Source: Sympetrum striolatum
Lineage: Eukaryota > Arthropoda > Insecta > Odonata > Libellulidae
Assembly (NCBI GenBank): GCA_947579665.1
Contig: OX388343.1
Coordinates: forward strand, 99,081,657-99,145,656
Direction of reading: 5' to 3'
DNA length: 64,000 nucleotides
The notes under the pieces are model-generated. The model made no database searches. It was not told the origin of the DNA and saw only the letters and a program-made list of their open reading frames with translations. The position numbers and the translations under genes were made by a program. This document shows positions 1 to 10,767 of the stretch, piece after piece. Position 1 is the first letter of the stretch, and each line of letters begins with the position of its first letter.

Positions 1-1323
1 ATAAATAAGGATCTGTTGCTTAATTCTCCATGTTGAATGATGAAAAGTACCCAATTCACTTAGATGCGCAATTTTCGGCATGAAAACATTTAAGATTCCT
101 ATCACTCTTGGTAAAAAAATATCAAATTTTCTAAAAATCTTATTTAGACGCCATTTACCCATATTTTTCTTATTTTAATAAATTACTCATACTTTATGTG
201 ATGGATCAGCTAGAGATTTCCAAATAACAGCCACAGGGCAAACGGTTCGTCGTTGTTTCTCGTGGAGTCCCTTGAAGCCAAAATGCTGTGGCAGGATATC
301 CTAAAACCAAAAGCACAAGAAACTAACTTTTTGCCTTCAAAGAAAGACTAAAACTGAAACTTCCAAAATATTTTCTCTTTCCTAACAACTCCGAAGGCAC
401 GTGCCCAATAGCTCTAGCAAAGGGGCGGATGTGTACGGATGTTGGCATTGCACTAGAGTGCCGTAATCCGTACTTAACTCAGAGCCCATAAAATAAGGAC
501 CGGCTAAACTGGCAGATGAGAAGATTGCTCAATTCTGTTAACAGTATTTTTGACCAGCATAGAAAATATAAAGTTCACCTGAGTTATTTTTACTGGTAAA
601 AATATAATATAGACCAATGTTTCTAATGTGCCAAAATTTCTCAATTCCGCATTTATTATCTAAATTAATGGTCTCAAACTCATATCTTAAAGTGTATTAA
701 AATAAATTTTTTATATGGTTTGCCAGAATTAAACATAAATGAAGCAAAATTTTCGACTCAACATAACCAAAAAGATACCGAAACCGGATTTGGGTATTCT
801 ACGGCGCCCAGCCGGACCGCGCAGCGCTTAGGAAAAGTCCACCGAAATCACAGGGTAGCAGGTGAAATGAAACAATCTCTTCAGATTCCATATCTAGAAG
901 CCCTGTAGATTGACGTGGTATAAGAGACTTGATAGTCCATTGCTGTTTACCTAGTTGATTTCCTTACTTCATCTCGATATTTGTCTGAAAAAGGTGTCCG
1001 CAATTTTGTTGCTTTAAATAACCAAAGAATCATCTTAGAGCATGAATCAATCAGCGAATTGAAAGACAAAGAGTAATGCTAGATTACTGCTGTGTTTTTT
1101 TTCCAACAGCTTCTCTCAAAAGAAACTATATATAAACGAACTTGAACGTTTTTCCGAAAAATCCGAAACTTCCCGTTTTGGTGAACATTTCTCAAGTTTG
1201 ACGCCCTGTATCTATTTGACGCCTGAAAATTTTAAAATACGACGAGCGGGAACATAAAATTCAATCATTTTGCAATAACTATGCCAAGTTTCAATAACCG
1301 CACTCAAAAAAACCATTTTTAGC
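1..1323. other. Non-coding stretch, possibly the interior of a Transib-like element
   Basis: I see no gene here. The only long open frame (720-908) begins at TTG and has no recognisable domain. If the inverted-repeat end at 1324-1359 is real, this sequence would lie inside that element, whose other end is then to the left of the window or lost. Confidence 0.3.
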
Positions 1324-1359
1324 CCCTTGTCCAGGTTTTTTCGATTCTAGCCCACTGTG
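1324..1359 (-). mobile_element. Transib-like terminal inverted repeat (single end)
   Basis: Read on the minus strand this end starts with the heptamer CACAGTG and continues GGCTAGAATCG, then AAAAAACCTGGACAA. It closely resembles the 39-bp end of the complete Transib element at 60039-62486: same heptamer, same AATCGAAAAAA core, same CTGG.CAA block. The base run just outside it is CGGAG, GC-rich as is usual for Transib targets. No matching left end is visible in positions 1-1320, so either the partner lies outside the window or this is a solitary fragment. Assignment rests on similarity to the other copy, not on a transposase. Confidence 0.5.
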
Positions 1360-1364
1360 CGGAG

Positions 1365-4300
1365 GTGCAAAGTAAAGGAGTTAAAGAGGATTCGAAGAGG
1401 TGACTTGGCTCGCACCATTAATTGAGTCGTTTATCAATCAAAAAGACAGTATTTCTCCGGACAAAGAACTGCCATAACTGTTCAGATTATAAAAATAATA
1501 GAAAGAGAAATAAAGATCAAAAGTTAGTTTTATTTAGCATTCCTCACCCCTGTCTTTCAACTCATTCGTGACTATTCGCTTAAAATCGAACGCAATTGCT
1601 AACTTTTGTTACTTACACATCCAAAAAAATGCACAATAACGTATTCAAGAAATTAATCAATGATTTTATAACAAAAATGGAACTCAAAATCTTCCAAATT
1701 AATAGCTTAAAAGTTATACATAGGGGAGACTTCTCTTTCAATCAAATAAAAACTAAATAATAATTTTTTAAACATCACTAATTACAAAATTGTGAAGTAA
1801 AGTTTCAATATATGCTTTCAATGGCGTGGAAATGACATGGAAGTGTTCATTTTTCTCATCCAAACCAATTCCTAATAATCTAACAAAAGATACACTTCTT
1901 ACTATGTGTATAATATACACTGTATATATAGTAATACCTGTTTAAGGCGGTGCCTGTTTAGATTGGAAACATTCTTAAGACAAAAGCATTAAAAATATTA
2001 CTGCATTTACGCAAGATTCACAACAGGAAATGCCCTCTGTGAGGCGGAACCAGAGTAACGCGGACGGAAATCTATATTTCTTCAGCCTCGCTTATGAAAA
2101 ACTAGTATTCCAACATATTTAAGGCGGAAGCAAAGTTTCTTGCTTTTAAATGATTAACATCAGCTTGGTTCTTTTCCGAGTTCATTTGATCCTAAAATAT
2201 AGAATACTCAGAAGAAAAACACTCTATTAAGAGGAAGTCATTTTAACCCTTTACGTCTGAAGTCACCATATGAGTTCACCTCGCCTCCACAATCTTCTGG
2301 ATAACTATTCATGCTTTAATTTATTCCGCCAATAGGCCAATTGTTAAGAAAATTATTTTGATTATTATATAAATATACATTATTATAAATTAACTACGTT
2401 CATTGGAATATCTTCATATTTATATTTGTTTTCCATCCCTTGGAACGGCAATTCTTCAGTGATAAATGCATTTTGTGTTAACCTGCCTAAGCTGGAAAAT
2501 ATACTCGGTCCCTTGAGCTTCCACCTTAGACAGTAGTATTACTGTATATACAGTTTCATTTAGGTTTAGATCAACAAGTAACCATATTACATAACGATCT
2601 ACAGAGCTTTTTATTCTCGAGTGCTTTTATGTATTGAGAAAGTCTTTGAATTATCAATAATTTTCTCATTTTTAATATATTTAGAACTTTGGCGAAATAT
2701 TCCAAGTTTCCAACTAACTTCCACCCCCAATGAATATAAAACACAAAGCAGCCCCAGATATCTCCCTAAAGTTATAGTAAAGATTTGCCGAGATATATCA
2801 ATTTCGTGCGACCATTAAACAGTTCACGGGCTAATCGATTCACAGTCCACTGTCTCTTAAAATTGATTACGGCGATGAAAAATTAATCGAATCCATAGAC
2901 ATTCGTCATCATTTGCCTCGATTGTGGAGGTCGTTAGCTCGGATGATGAATAAATCAATCAAAACAAATCACAAAATCCAAAGAAAAAACGTCAACGCTT
3001 TTCCCGTTGAAACCGTTGAGATACAAATTGCGATATAAATGAGAGGGTATTCATCGCGTTATGCTAACGTTCATCTTCGAGAATAAAAGTAATGAATATC
3101 AACACGTGTGTGCGTCTATTAATCGCCAGTGCGTTTTATATTTCGTGAAAAGGATACAATAATTGAAGACGTGCGTCTCCGAGAGCTTTTTGTACGCAAT
3201 TCTTTGACCCAACCCATTTTTCCTTCTTTTTGTGTCTATTCATCGCCTTGAGTTGACTTTTTCGGCTCTAACGTTGCATTCCGTAAAAAAGAACGCCCCT
3301 TACGTCCTCAAAAGGCCAATCTCATTCCACGCGAATCCCAATTTAATGCATCGAGTCAACTGCCTTCTCTCGAGCAATTTCTTTTTTCCCTCCCTTGTTG
3401 GCCTTCTCCAGCAGCCCCTAACCGTCACTCTTAGCTCCTAATGTCCGTTCTCCTTTCTTTTCCGACCCTTACTCTATTTATTTATAACAGAATATTACAT
3501 TTGCGAGAACGGAATATTTCATTTCATTTCATTCCATTCCATTTACAAAACTTTCACTTTCTACTGAGAATGTACACTCACACGAAATTTGTTATCCGGG
3601 ACTCGAAATTAAAATAAGCAACCAATTTGAGTTTCTCTAGATACGTTTGAACTATTACGATTTCGTATCTATAATTAAGACAGTGAAATAGATGGAAAAG
3701 AAAAGATTCTTGAGCCTTCACTGCCCTTAATAATCTACTCTGAAATGTTTTAGTTTTTTTAGTAAGAACACGAAAAATCTTCAGCCAGAACATGCTTCAG
3801 AGTAAAGTTTTAATGCTCAAGAAAGTTGTAAGCCTTTTCAGAGAGATGACGATTTAATGGGCATTCGCCAGGAGAACGGAAGACATAAAGATTCCTTAAC
3901 TTACGAATATTCTATAATTTAGACTAAAATATGGTAGAATAGGTGAAATGCTCGTTAGGGGGAAATATTAATGAAAGAAAAAGCCTAGATGACTACAAGA
4001 ATATAAAATGACTGCCTTCTCTAATTTGCTTGAGGTTAACGAAGTTTGAATGATCTGCTTAGGATACAAATATTAATTTACTATCTGTTTTTAAAATTTA
4101 TTTTATTTTAAATGTCCCGTTTTAAATTCTAATCAGGTTTCACGGAAACTAATTGACATTGTATTTAAAATTTACCCTGATTTTAAAAAAGAAAATTAGG
4201 AACCTATAGATTCAAGAACTTCTGAATGATAAATTCTCCTATAATGTTTATCTTATCAAAAAATCTTACAGTATGGTAATTCATTTGAATAATATTCACG

Positions 4301-5879
4301 CATTGATTTAACAGTTACAGATGCTCTAATTTTTTTCAAACACCGTTTCATCAGCTCGCTTAAGAAAGAATGAAGAGGCATTACGCTCAACAATTTGACC
4401 CAAACAGTTTCCACCATAGAATTCGTCCAGGAGATTTATTACAAAAGAAGTATTTGATCTAATCGAAGTTATTCAAATAGTAATTAAAAAATGGTAATTA
4501 AATACCCTTTCACTTAAAGTACTAGGAACTACACCAATTTTGTGAAATAGGCTCGATGTTTAAAATTCTCCTGGGTGAAATTTGCTTAGTCGAATCCTCT
4601 TCTAAATTAAACATCTCTAGGAGAAACTATTTGGATGGAACACCAAAAGAACTATACATCAAATTCCTCTAATACCAAAAATTGCTATCTACAAATTTAA
4701 GTTATTTATTTTGAATTTATTTTAAATAATTGACTAAATACAAAATACTTAGCCGATTATCATCCTGTACATTTATTCTGAATTTCAATGTTTAATGGAA
4801 AATTCTGATCTAAATTCAGGATGTTATATTTTAGGTTGTATAGCAACATTTTACAGAAAGTGATCAGTAAAATTTTTACTTCCAAGGATATATTAATACC
4901 AATTCCAAATAGCGTATAAATTTCCGGAAGTCAACTTTATCGGTGGTGGAAATAGGGAGAGCATCATGCTCATTAATCATGCATATTGTTAATACGAAAC
5001 TCATTCCATTAGTTGATGGCTTCGGGCTTTTTTTACATTTTTTATTTAATTTTATTAAACAAAAGTCTTCTTAGGATTTGAAAGTCCCAAAATTAAAGCA
5101 CGAAAATTGCAACTACATGCATATTTATCAGCGGATCAAAAATTTTGAAAAGCCGAAAGGGTTGGCAATATTTAATCTGGGATGAAATCAGCTTTAGTGA
5201 TCGAACGATGGTTTAAGGTAAAAAGTGATTTCCATTTCAAAATAATAGCTCAAACGAAGGTAACGAATAAGCGGGGATTATTGTAGCTCTCCCACTTGCT
5301 AATTTCCTCGAACGGTGGCCTTTTTCCGCCAAGTAGGATTATATCTTACATTTTTATCTCAATGGAAAATCCGATTGGTGAATTACTATCGATGCTCTAC
5401 TCTCCCTAATCCCATCGATTCCTCCATTTTGATACATCATCTGCTCATATTTCCACACGCGCCGACGCGCACGCAGAAATCCCATCGCTCGTTCGTGTCT
5501 TTCCATCGGAAAATATCCCGTCGATGACCTCCGATTCATCACGACCTACGACCACTTCGATCAGTCAAAAGGCGGCCGCGCGTGCCAAGAATCCACAAAT
5601 GAGATACGAGCAACAACTTTATTTATATCACGATAACATTTTATATGCGTAACGTAAAAAGGTATTGGATCCCAAACGCAGGGAACGACTTTTCTAATTT
5701 AGATGCTAATAACTTTCATTAAAAAGATAATTAATATTGTCGTGGAGCCTTTACTAATTTTAAAAATTAGGCTAAAGAATTCTGGCAATGTCTCTCAGTT
5801 CACTCTCACATTATAAAGTGTAATTTTGAAGATAAATTACTAAATATCCTCTCTAAACTGCCGCATATATTTCTATTTT
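1365..5879. other. Gene-free AT-rich stretch
   Basis: Nothing with coding character. A GC-richer patch at about 3.0-3.5 kb and another at 5.3-5.6 kb hold short open frames on both strands (for example 3232-3441 plus, 5354-5542 minus), but none has a domain, and overlapping frames on both strands argue against coding. A short ATTTC/ATTCC run lies at about 3515-3545. Confidence 0.6.
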
Positions 5880-6175
5880 TCTGTAAATTTATTGATTTAT
5901 GTATATGCTTTATGTAATTTTATTATTGTCTATACTTCATTGTTATTTTTGCTGTTTTTTGCGGGGTTTTTTCCACCCCCTTCTCTGTGGGTGTTTTCCC
6001 TCAACGTGGGTTTTTCTTTAGCAACCTTCAGCTGAAAAGATTTTTCCCCACACTCTACTCTATCTTTTTGTTTTAATTTAATTTATAATTGTTCATATTC
6101 TGATGACATACGAGGTTAGGTGGAAGAGAGGCCCACTTGGGCCTAACCTCACAAATAAATAAATAAACATATACG
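5880..6175 (+). mobile_element. Hairpin-ended repeat, copy 1 (probable retroelement 3' end)
   Basis: The segment has T-rich sequence, a CCACCCCCTTCTCTGTGGG hairpin near 5975, then a second hairpin at about 6113-6151 (arms GAGGTTAGG / CCTAACCTC with inner GGCCCA / TGGGCC), ending in AATAAATAAATAAA. The same order of parts is seen at 21.78-22.16 kb, and the last 80 bases recur inverted at 48555-48632. A terminal stem-loop followed by a short tandem tail that contains AATAAA suggests the 3' end of a non-LTR element or of a SINE using its machinery. No protein remains. Confidence 0.5.
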
Positions 6176-6984
6176 TATTTACTGTGAATTATAAGAAGTA
6201 ATGGGGGATAAAATTGTCAGTTATGAGGTTAGTTAAGGTAGAAAATTAAGAATATAATATCCTGTAAATAAGATCTAACAAGATGCACTATTTGCGTTTT
6301 TAGAGGTTCCAAAATTCGGATACATCTTAGATTCGCAATCTAAAATTCACCATCGTAAATTCCGCAGCGCAGGGAAAAGTTACTTAAAATACATCGTTTT
6401 AAATTACGAGTTTACACCTAGACCGTTAACGTAATTTTCGTGAGCAGCAGTTAATTGCTCGTGTTGTTCTTCATCAGCTTTCCCGTATTTTATGATAAGT
6501 AAGGAACACGCCTCTTACAACACCACGGTCGTTAAAAGATTATCGAAAGACACGCATATTATAAAGTAATTAATAACCATATTTCCATAGCCGGACATTC
6601 TGGGACAAGTATCACGGCATGCTTCCAACGATCGTGGTATCATTCTCCCCCTATATGGCTCCCGAACTGTGTTACGCCCTAGATTCTACAATATACGGTA
6701 CGCTTGCTCGGCCTAATTTTTAGTTAAGGACACAGGTTGGGCTTCCAGCGCCTCGCGATTAGGCAATTAGGTATGCTGTGGTGAGTTGCGGGTTACATAC
6801 AACCGCGGCCAGATTCTATGATGGAATATACGTATCGCAGAACGCTAAAAATATTCCAATGTCTACAGATGGCATCATAAAAACGATCTATCGTAGATTT
6901 TAAAAAAATTCTCTTTATAATGATCCGGTACTCGTTGATCAACTTTGAAGAATGAATAAATAATAGCACAGGCGGACGAATGTG
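6176..6984. other. Gene-free stretch
   Basis: I see no open frame of note, no repeat and no RNA gene here. Confidence 0.6.
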
Positions 6985-7370
6985 AACTTTTTTTCGGTAA
7001 TATGGATAGTAATAGATGTAATTAACTAATTTTCGGTTGCTGATTCCAGAAATGAGCTCAGAAAAGTCCCACCACGCAAGATGTTTTGTTATTGTAAATT
7101 ATACTTTGTCTATTTCCGTAATGCTTTACGTAATCGCCTATATCGCAAAAATAAGTTTTTTCCGTAACATGGATAGTAATAGCTGTTCTTAGCTAATTTT
7201 GGATCGCTAATTACAGATGTGCACTCGAAAAAGCTCAGACACGTAAGGATCTTTTGTTAAGGTGACTTTTGCCGTTTTTCTCAAACATAATTCTCCACAA
7301 CCCAATTATCATTTAATAGTTTTTTTTTCTCTTTTCATCAATGTTTTACGAAGTAGGAAGACACTGAAAT
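6985..7370 (+). repeat. Degenerate tandem duplication
   Basis: Two diverged direct units follow each other. Unit 1 starts about 6985 and unit 2 about 7153. Shared landmarks in the same order are a T-run, CGTAA.ATGGATAGTAATAG, an AGCTAATTTT-type block, and a TTTTGTTA block; a TGCTTTACG/TGTTTTACG block closes each unit. Identity looks like about 75 percent by eye, so the duplication is old. Confidence 0.5.
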
Positions 7371-7476
7371 ATAGCAGAGACTAAGGTACTAAGATTTCTC
7401 TTTCATAAAGAATAAGCTTTTCATCTAAGGAAAGGGTTTAGGTGACTTTGCACATAAGGGCGTGCACTCAGGAAAA

Positions 7477-7561
7477 TTCCCAAGGAAAAACGGACTTGAA
7501 AACAAGGAAACGGACTTCCCGGCCCTGTCAGACTTTTTTCAAGTCCGTTTTTCCTTGGGAA
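7477..7561. repeat. Perfect 26-bp inverted repeat (foldback)
   Basis: The left arm 7477-7502 begins TTCCCAAGGAAAAACGGACT and its exact reverse complement occupies 7536-7561. The loop repeats part of the arm (AAGGAAACGGACTT), so the locus also has a short direct repeat. A perfect 26-bp arm in otherwise diverged DNA points to a young foldback or to template switching during replication. I found no target duplication, so a transposon is not proven. Confidence 0.8.
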
Positions 7562-7565
7562 GCTT

Positions 7566-10422
7566 TTCATCTTTCATCTACGTTGTTTATCCATTATCTA
7601 TTACACTTCTCATCTATATCCTCCTATCCTTTTCTACACTACAATGATTAAATATTTTAGGAACCCTTAGAAGGGTGTCCTGGACTTAAGAATTAATAAT
7701 ACGAGTTCTTCATTACTTACTAGGAATCAAGAGGATACTGAAAAAATGTTTACACGTAGAAATAGGAACCCATTGACCGATACGAGGGCCGTCGGACGGA
7801 GGTAGCAGCACTTGGAAGCGAGTGGCACAGTATGCCGCCTAAAAATAGACAAGAACTAATTGAAATTGAACAAAATTGTGTACCAAAATAAAGCTCTGTT
7901 TTGAAGCTTTAAGATGAGTGTATGTGGTGATCTTTAAGTTTCAAACCCTTTGTGAAATGAGCGTTCTAGTGACCTTGCGAGCACTGAAATCCTCTCCTTT
8001 TCGGGGACCTACACAATTCAACATTTTGGCGCTCTTCAAAGTCGGTGTAGGAGGATAAGTTAAATGTAAATAAAGTGAATTAGTGAACTGATAAACAGTT
8101 TAGATACACATTTAGAGTATTACCAACCAACAAATTTAAAGATGTAAATTAACGAAGAAATTATTCTTTTTTTAAATGTTTATGCAAAATTTTCGAAAAC
8201 TGCTCGCAGTGGACAATATTCACAAACACAGTTGAATTTCTAGCAAAAACGCAATAAGAAACAAATAATTTTGTCAATGTTACCGAAATTTTATCGGCCT
8301 GTGTAATCGTTGAAAATCACTATAGCAGTATATGGGGTATACTTACACCTGTATTTGTATCTAACAAGCCGTTATTCTACGTGAAGCAGGAGGTATATTC
8401 GCATCAAGCCCATTTCATTATTGATTTACCGGGTGCTTTGTGTATATCGCTCGCAAAAAATGAACTTCTCTAACGACTTCTCAAAGCATCTATTTTACTC
8501 CCAGTAACAAATCGGTCCATCAACATTTTACAAGAACTTGTTTTCTCTGACTAACAGAGCAATTTAATCCTTCATTCAAATCGTTTTTTTCTTCTTCAGA
8601 TACTCAGCCTATGCTTGGAAAAAACTTTTCCATCTCATTATGAATTTAAAATAAAATATTGCGCTTTTATTTCACAAATGTTTGTAGGCAACCAAATCTA
8701 AATTTAGAGATTTTAGGATATAATAAATCAAGACATGCAGCTAATTGTTTATCTGAGACGGTAGGTCTCTAATTGTGCGTTTAATATTACACAAACAACT
8801 TCAGCGCTTCTTATTATCAAACTTCCTCATTTATTTTAATGAATCTGTTTCTTTTAGTCGAACAAAGTACCAGGATCATATTATGTGTATTATGATACGC
8901 ATTTAAATCGATTTTCGTATTAGAGAATAAATACCCGTAGTTCCTAATAGCAACAAGTAAACTCTTGAGGATGAATATCTTTCCTGTGAGCAGAGATCTT
9001 AGTGTTAGTAATAAGTCTTCTCAGAAGCGAAACTATCTTGCTAAATCTACATTTATTAAGTTTCTAAACACATGAATTCACTCTAAAAATGTAAATGCAT
9101 AACAAAGTGCTTAAGTCAATCCACCTGAAGTGTGGTGTTTCTAAATAGCATTTGTAAATTTGGAGTATTATTTCACATTAATCAAAAAATTAACTTCGGT
9201 TCTAGTGTAGTAAAACATAAATCTGAGACCAAGATGGAGTTCCGTAAATGGAAGATATGCTTCTCCAGCAAATAGTAACTTTTAAGCAAGAACTAGAACA
9301 TAGATTCTAGCTAAAATGAAGTATGCAGTATCTTCGTGCCGTTCCGTGCGTCTCTAGTTCCCGTAAAGCTGCAGAGATAAGACCAGAATCTGTGGCAAAA
9401 TTCGATTCGCCTTTTGCGCAGCTTAAATAATTCTCTTCATAGATAGAAAGAGTCTCGTTTACATTCCTAAATGGTTAAAAAAATCCAATATCTTTTATCG
9501 ATGTGAATTTAGAACACCCTTCCGCATTGAACTATTCTATAAATCTCGCCGTTGATTTGAGTAAAAAATGGAAGACACAGAATCCCAAATGGCGAAGTTC
9601 CGCTTTAAAATTTCCCTCATCTCTTTCCTTTCATTAAAGTTGGCCTTTTTCGCCGCAGCGGAGGCGGCACCTGGCGGGAATTATGGTCGACCGTTATCGA
9701 GGTGTGTTCTCAGCTCTTCCTTCGACTCGACCTCCGTGGTTACGCCCAAATCTCGCGCTGATAAGCGCAAAAAGTGCTTCTGTGCGTTGAAATAAAATAT
9801 ATTACGTGCTAGGTGAGATCGATGGGATATTCATATCTGGATAAGACTAATGGAGTAACCGTCATTAATCGATAAAGCCAAAATATACATCGTCTGAGAT
9901 TTACAGAATCTAAAAATGTATCAGCGACCGAAAATATATCTTATAACTATTGAAGGATTTTGAAACATTTTCTTACAAAATTTATTTAATTTTAAAGCAT
10001 TAATAATAGGTTGAATAACGAAACAGAAATAATGAAGCGAAAATTTGACCGATTTTTTTTATATTCAAGAAATATTCAACGTCAAAAAGAACATAGTTCC
10101 AGTAGATAACGATACAATTATTCAGTGTTCATAAACTTCGACATAATTAAGAAAAATAATTTATTTCCTGGGATCATATATCATTAAACTGTTTGCGGAA
10201 AGAAGTATGAGGCTAAGAATGAATAAAACAAGGGATTTCGTGATTTTCGCTAAGTATCGTACTATCGCATATCAGTGCAGAAGTTTTGTTTACATAAAAA
10301 GGATCCCCTAAATAACCAAGAAATAATTAAGGATAAGTTGTTCGTAGCAGAAGAGTTGCTAGTTTTTCATGATCTTTGAAAGCCCTCTATCCAGCGCAAA
10401 TAGACTTGGTATGACTGATCTG
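7566..10422. other. Gene-free stretch with one weak secreted-peptide-like frame
   Basis: The stretch is mostly empty. An ATG frame at 9568-9795 (75 codons) has a basic start, a hydrophobic run ISLISFLSLKLAFFAAAEA and a small-residue exit, like a signal peptide. It could end at a possible donor (GAG|GTGTGT) near 9701. No homology is recognised and the frame is in a single short open stretch, so it is not called as a gene. Confidence 0.4.
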
Positions 10423-10767
10423 TGTATATGTTTCACCCCAAACGTGTAATTGCCCATTTCATGACATGGGCAACTATATTACCCAATTCATGAAATGGGC
10501 AAAAGTTACCCATTTCATGAATTGGGTAATTACACGTTTGGGGTGACAGGAACCCTACCTACCCTACTCAACCTATCAGCGCCGCACATATTTAATTATT
10601 TAAATAATCTCCGCTACAAATCGTGAAATATGCGCGGCGCCGATGGGTTGAGTAGCGTAGGTAGGGCTCCTTTCACCCCAAACGTGTAATTGCCCAATTC
10701 GTGAAATCGGCAATTTTTGCCCATTTCATGAAATGGGCAATTACACGATTGGGGTGTAACATATACA
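10423..10767. mobile_element. Three-hairpin foldback MITE
   Basis: The whole 345 bp is bounded by an inverted repeat (TGTATATGTTTCACCCC against its near-complement ending CATATACA). Inside are three consecutive hairpins: 10434-10545 and 10674-10756 share arms CACCCCAAACGTGTAATT, while 10548-10671 has arms AGGAACCCTACCTACC and CGCCGCACATATTT. Within hairpins 1 and 3, TGCCCATTTCATGA-type palindromes repeat several times. TA lies at both outer edges, which would fit a TA target site, but the palindromic edge makes the exact end uncertain. No coding capacity. Superfamily not assigned. Confidence 0.8.

Noticed and set aside
2243..2262. Second piggyBac end (TTAACCCTTTACGTC)
   Set aside because: No inverted partner followed by TTAA was found nearby; a TTAACCC word alone is too common.
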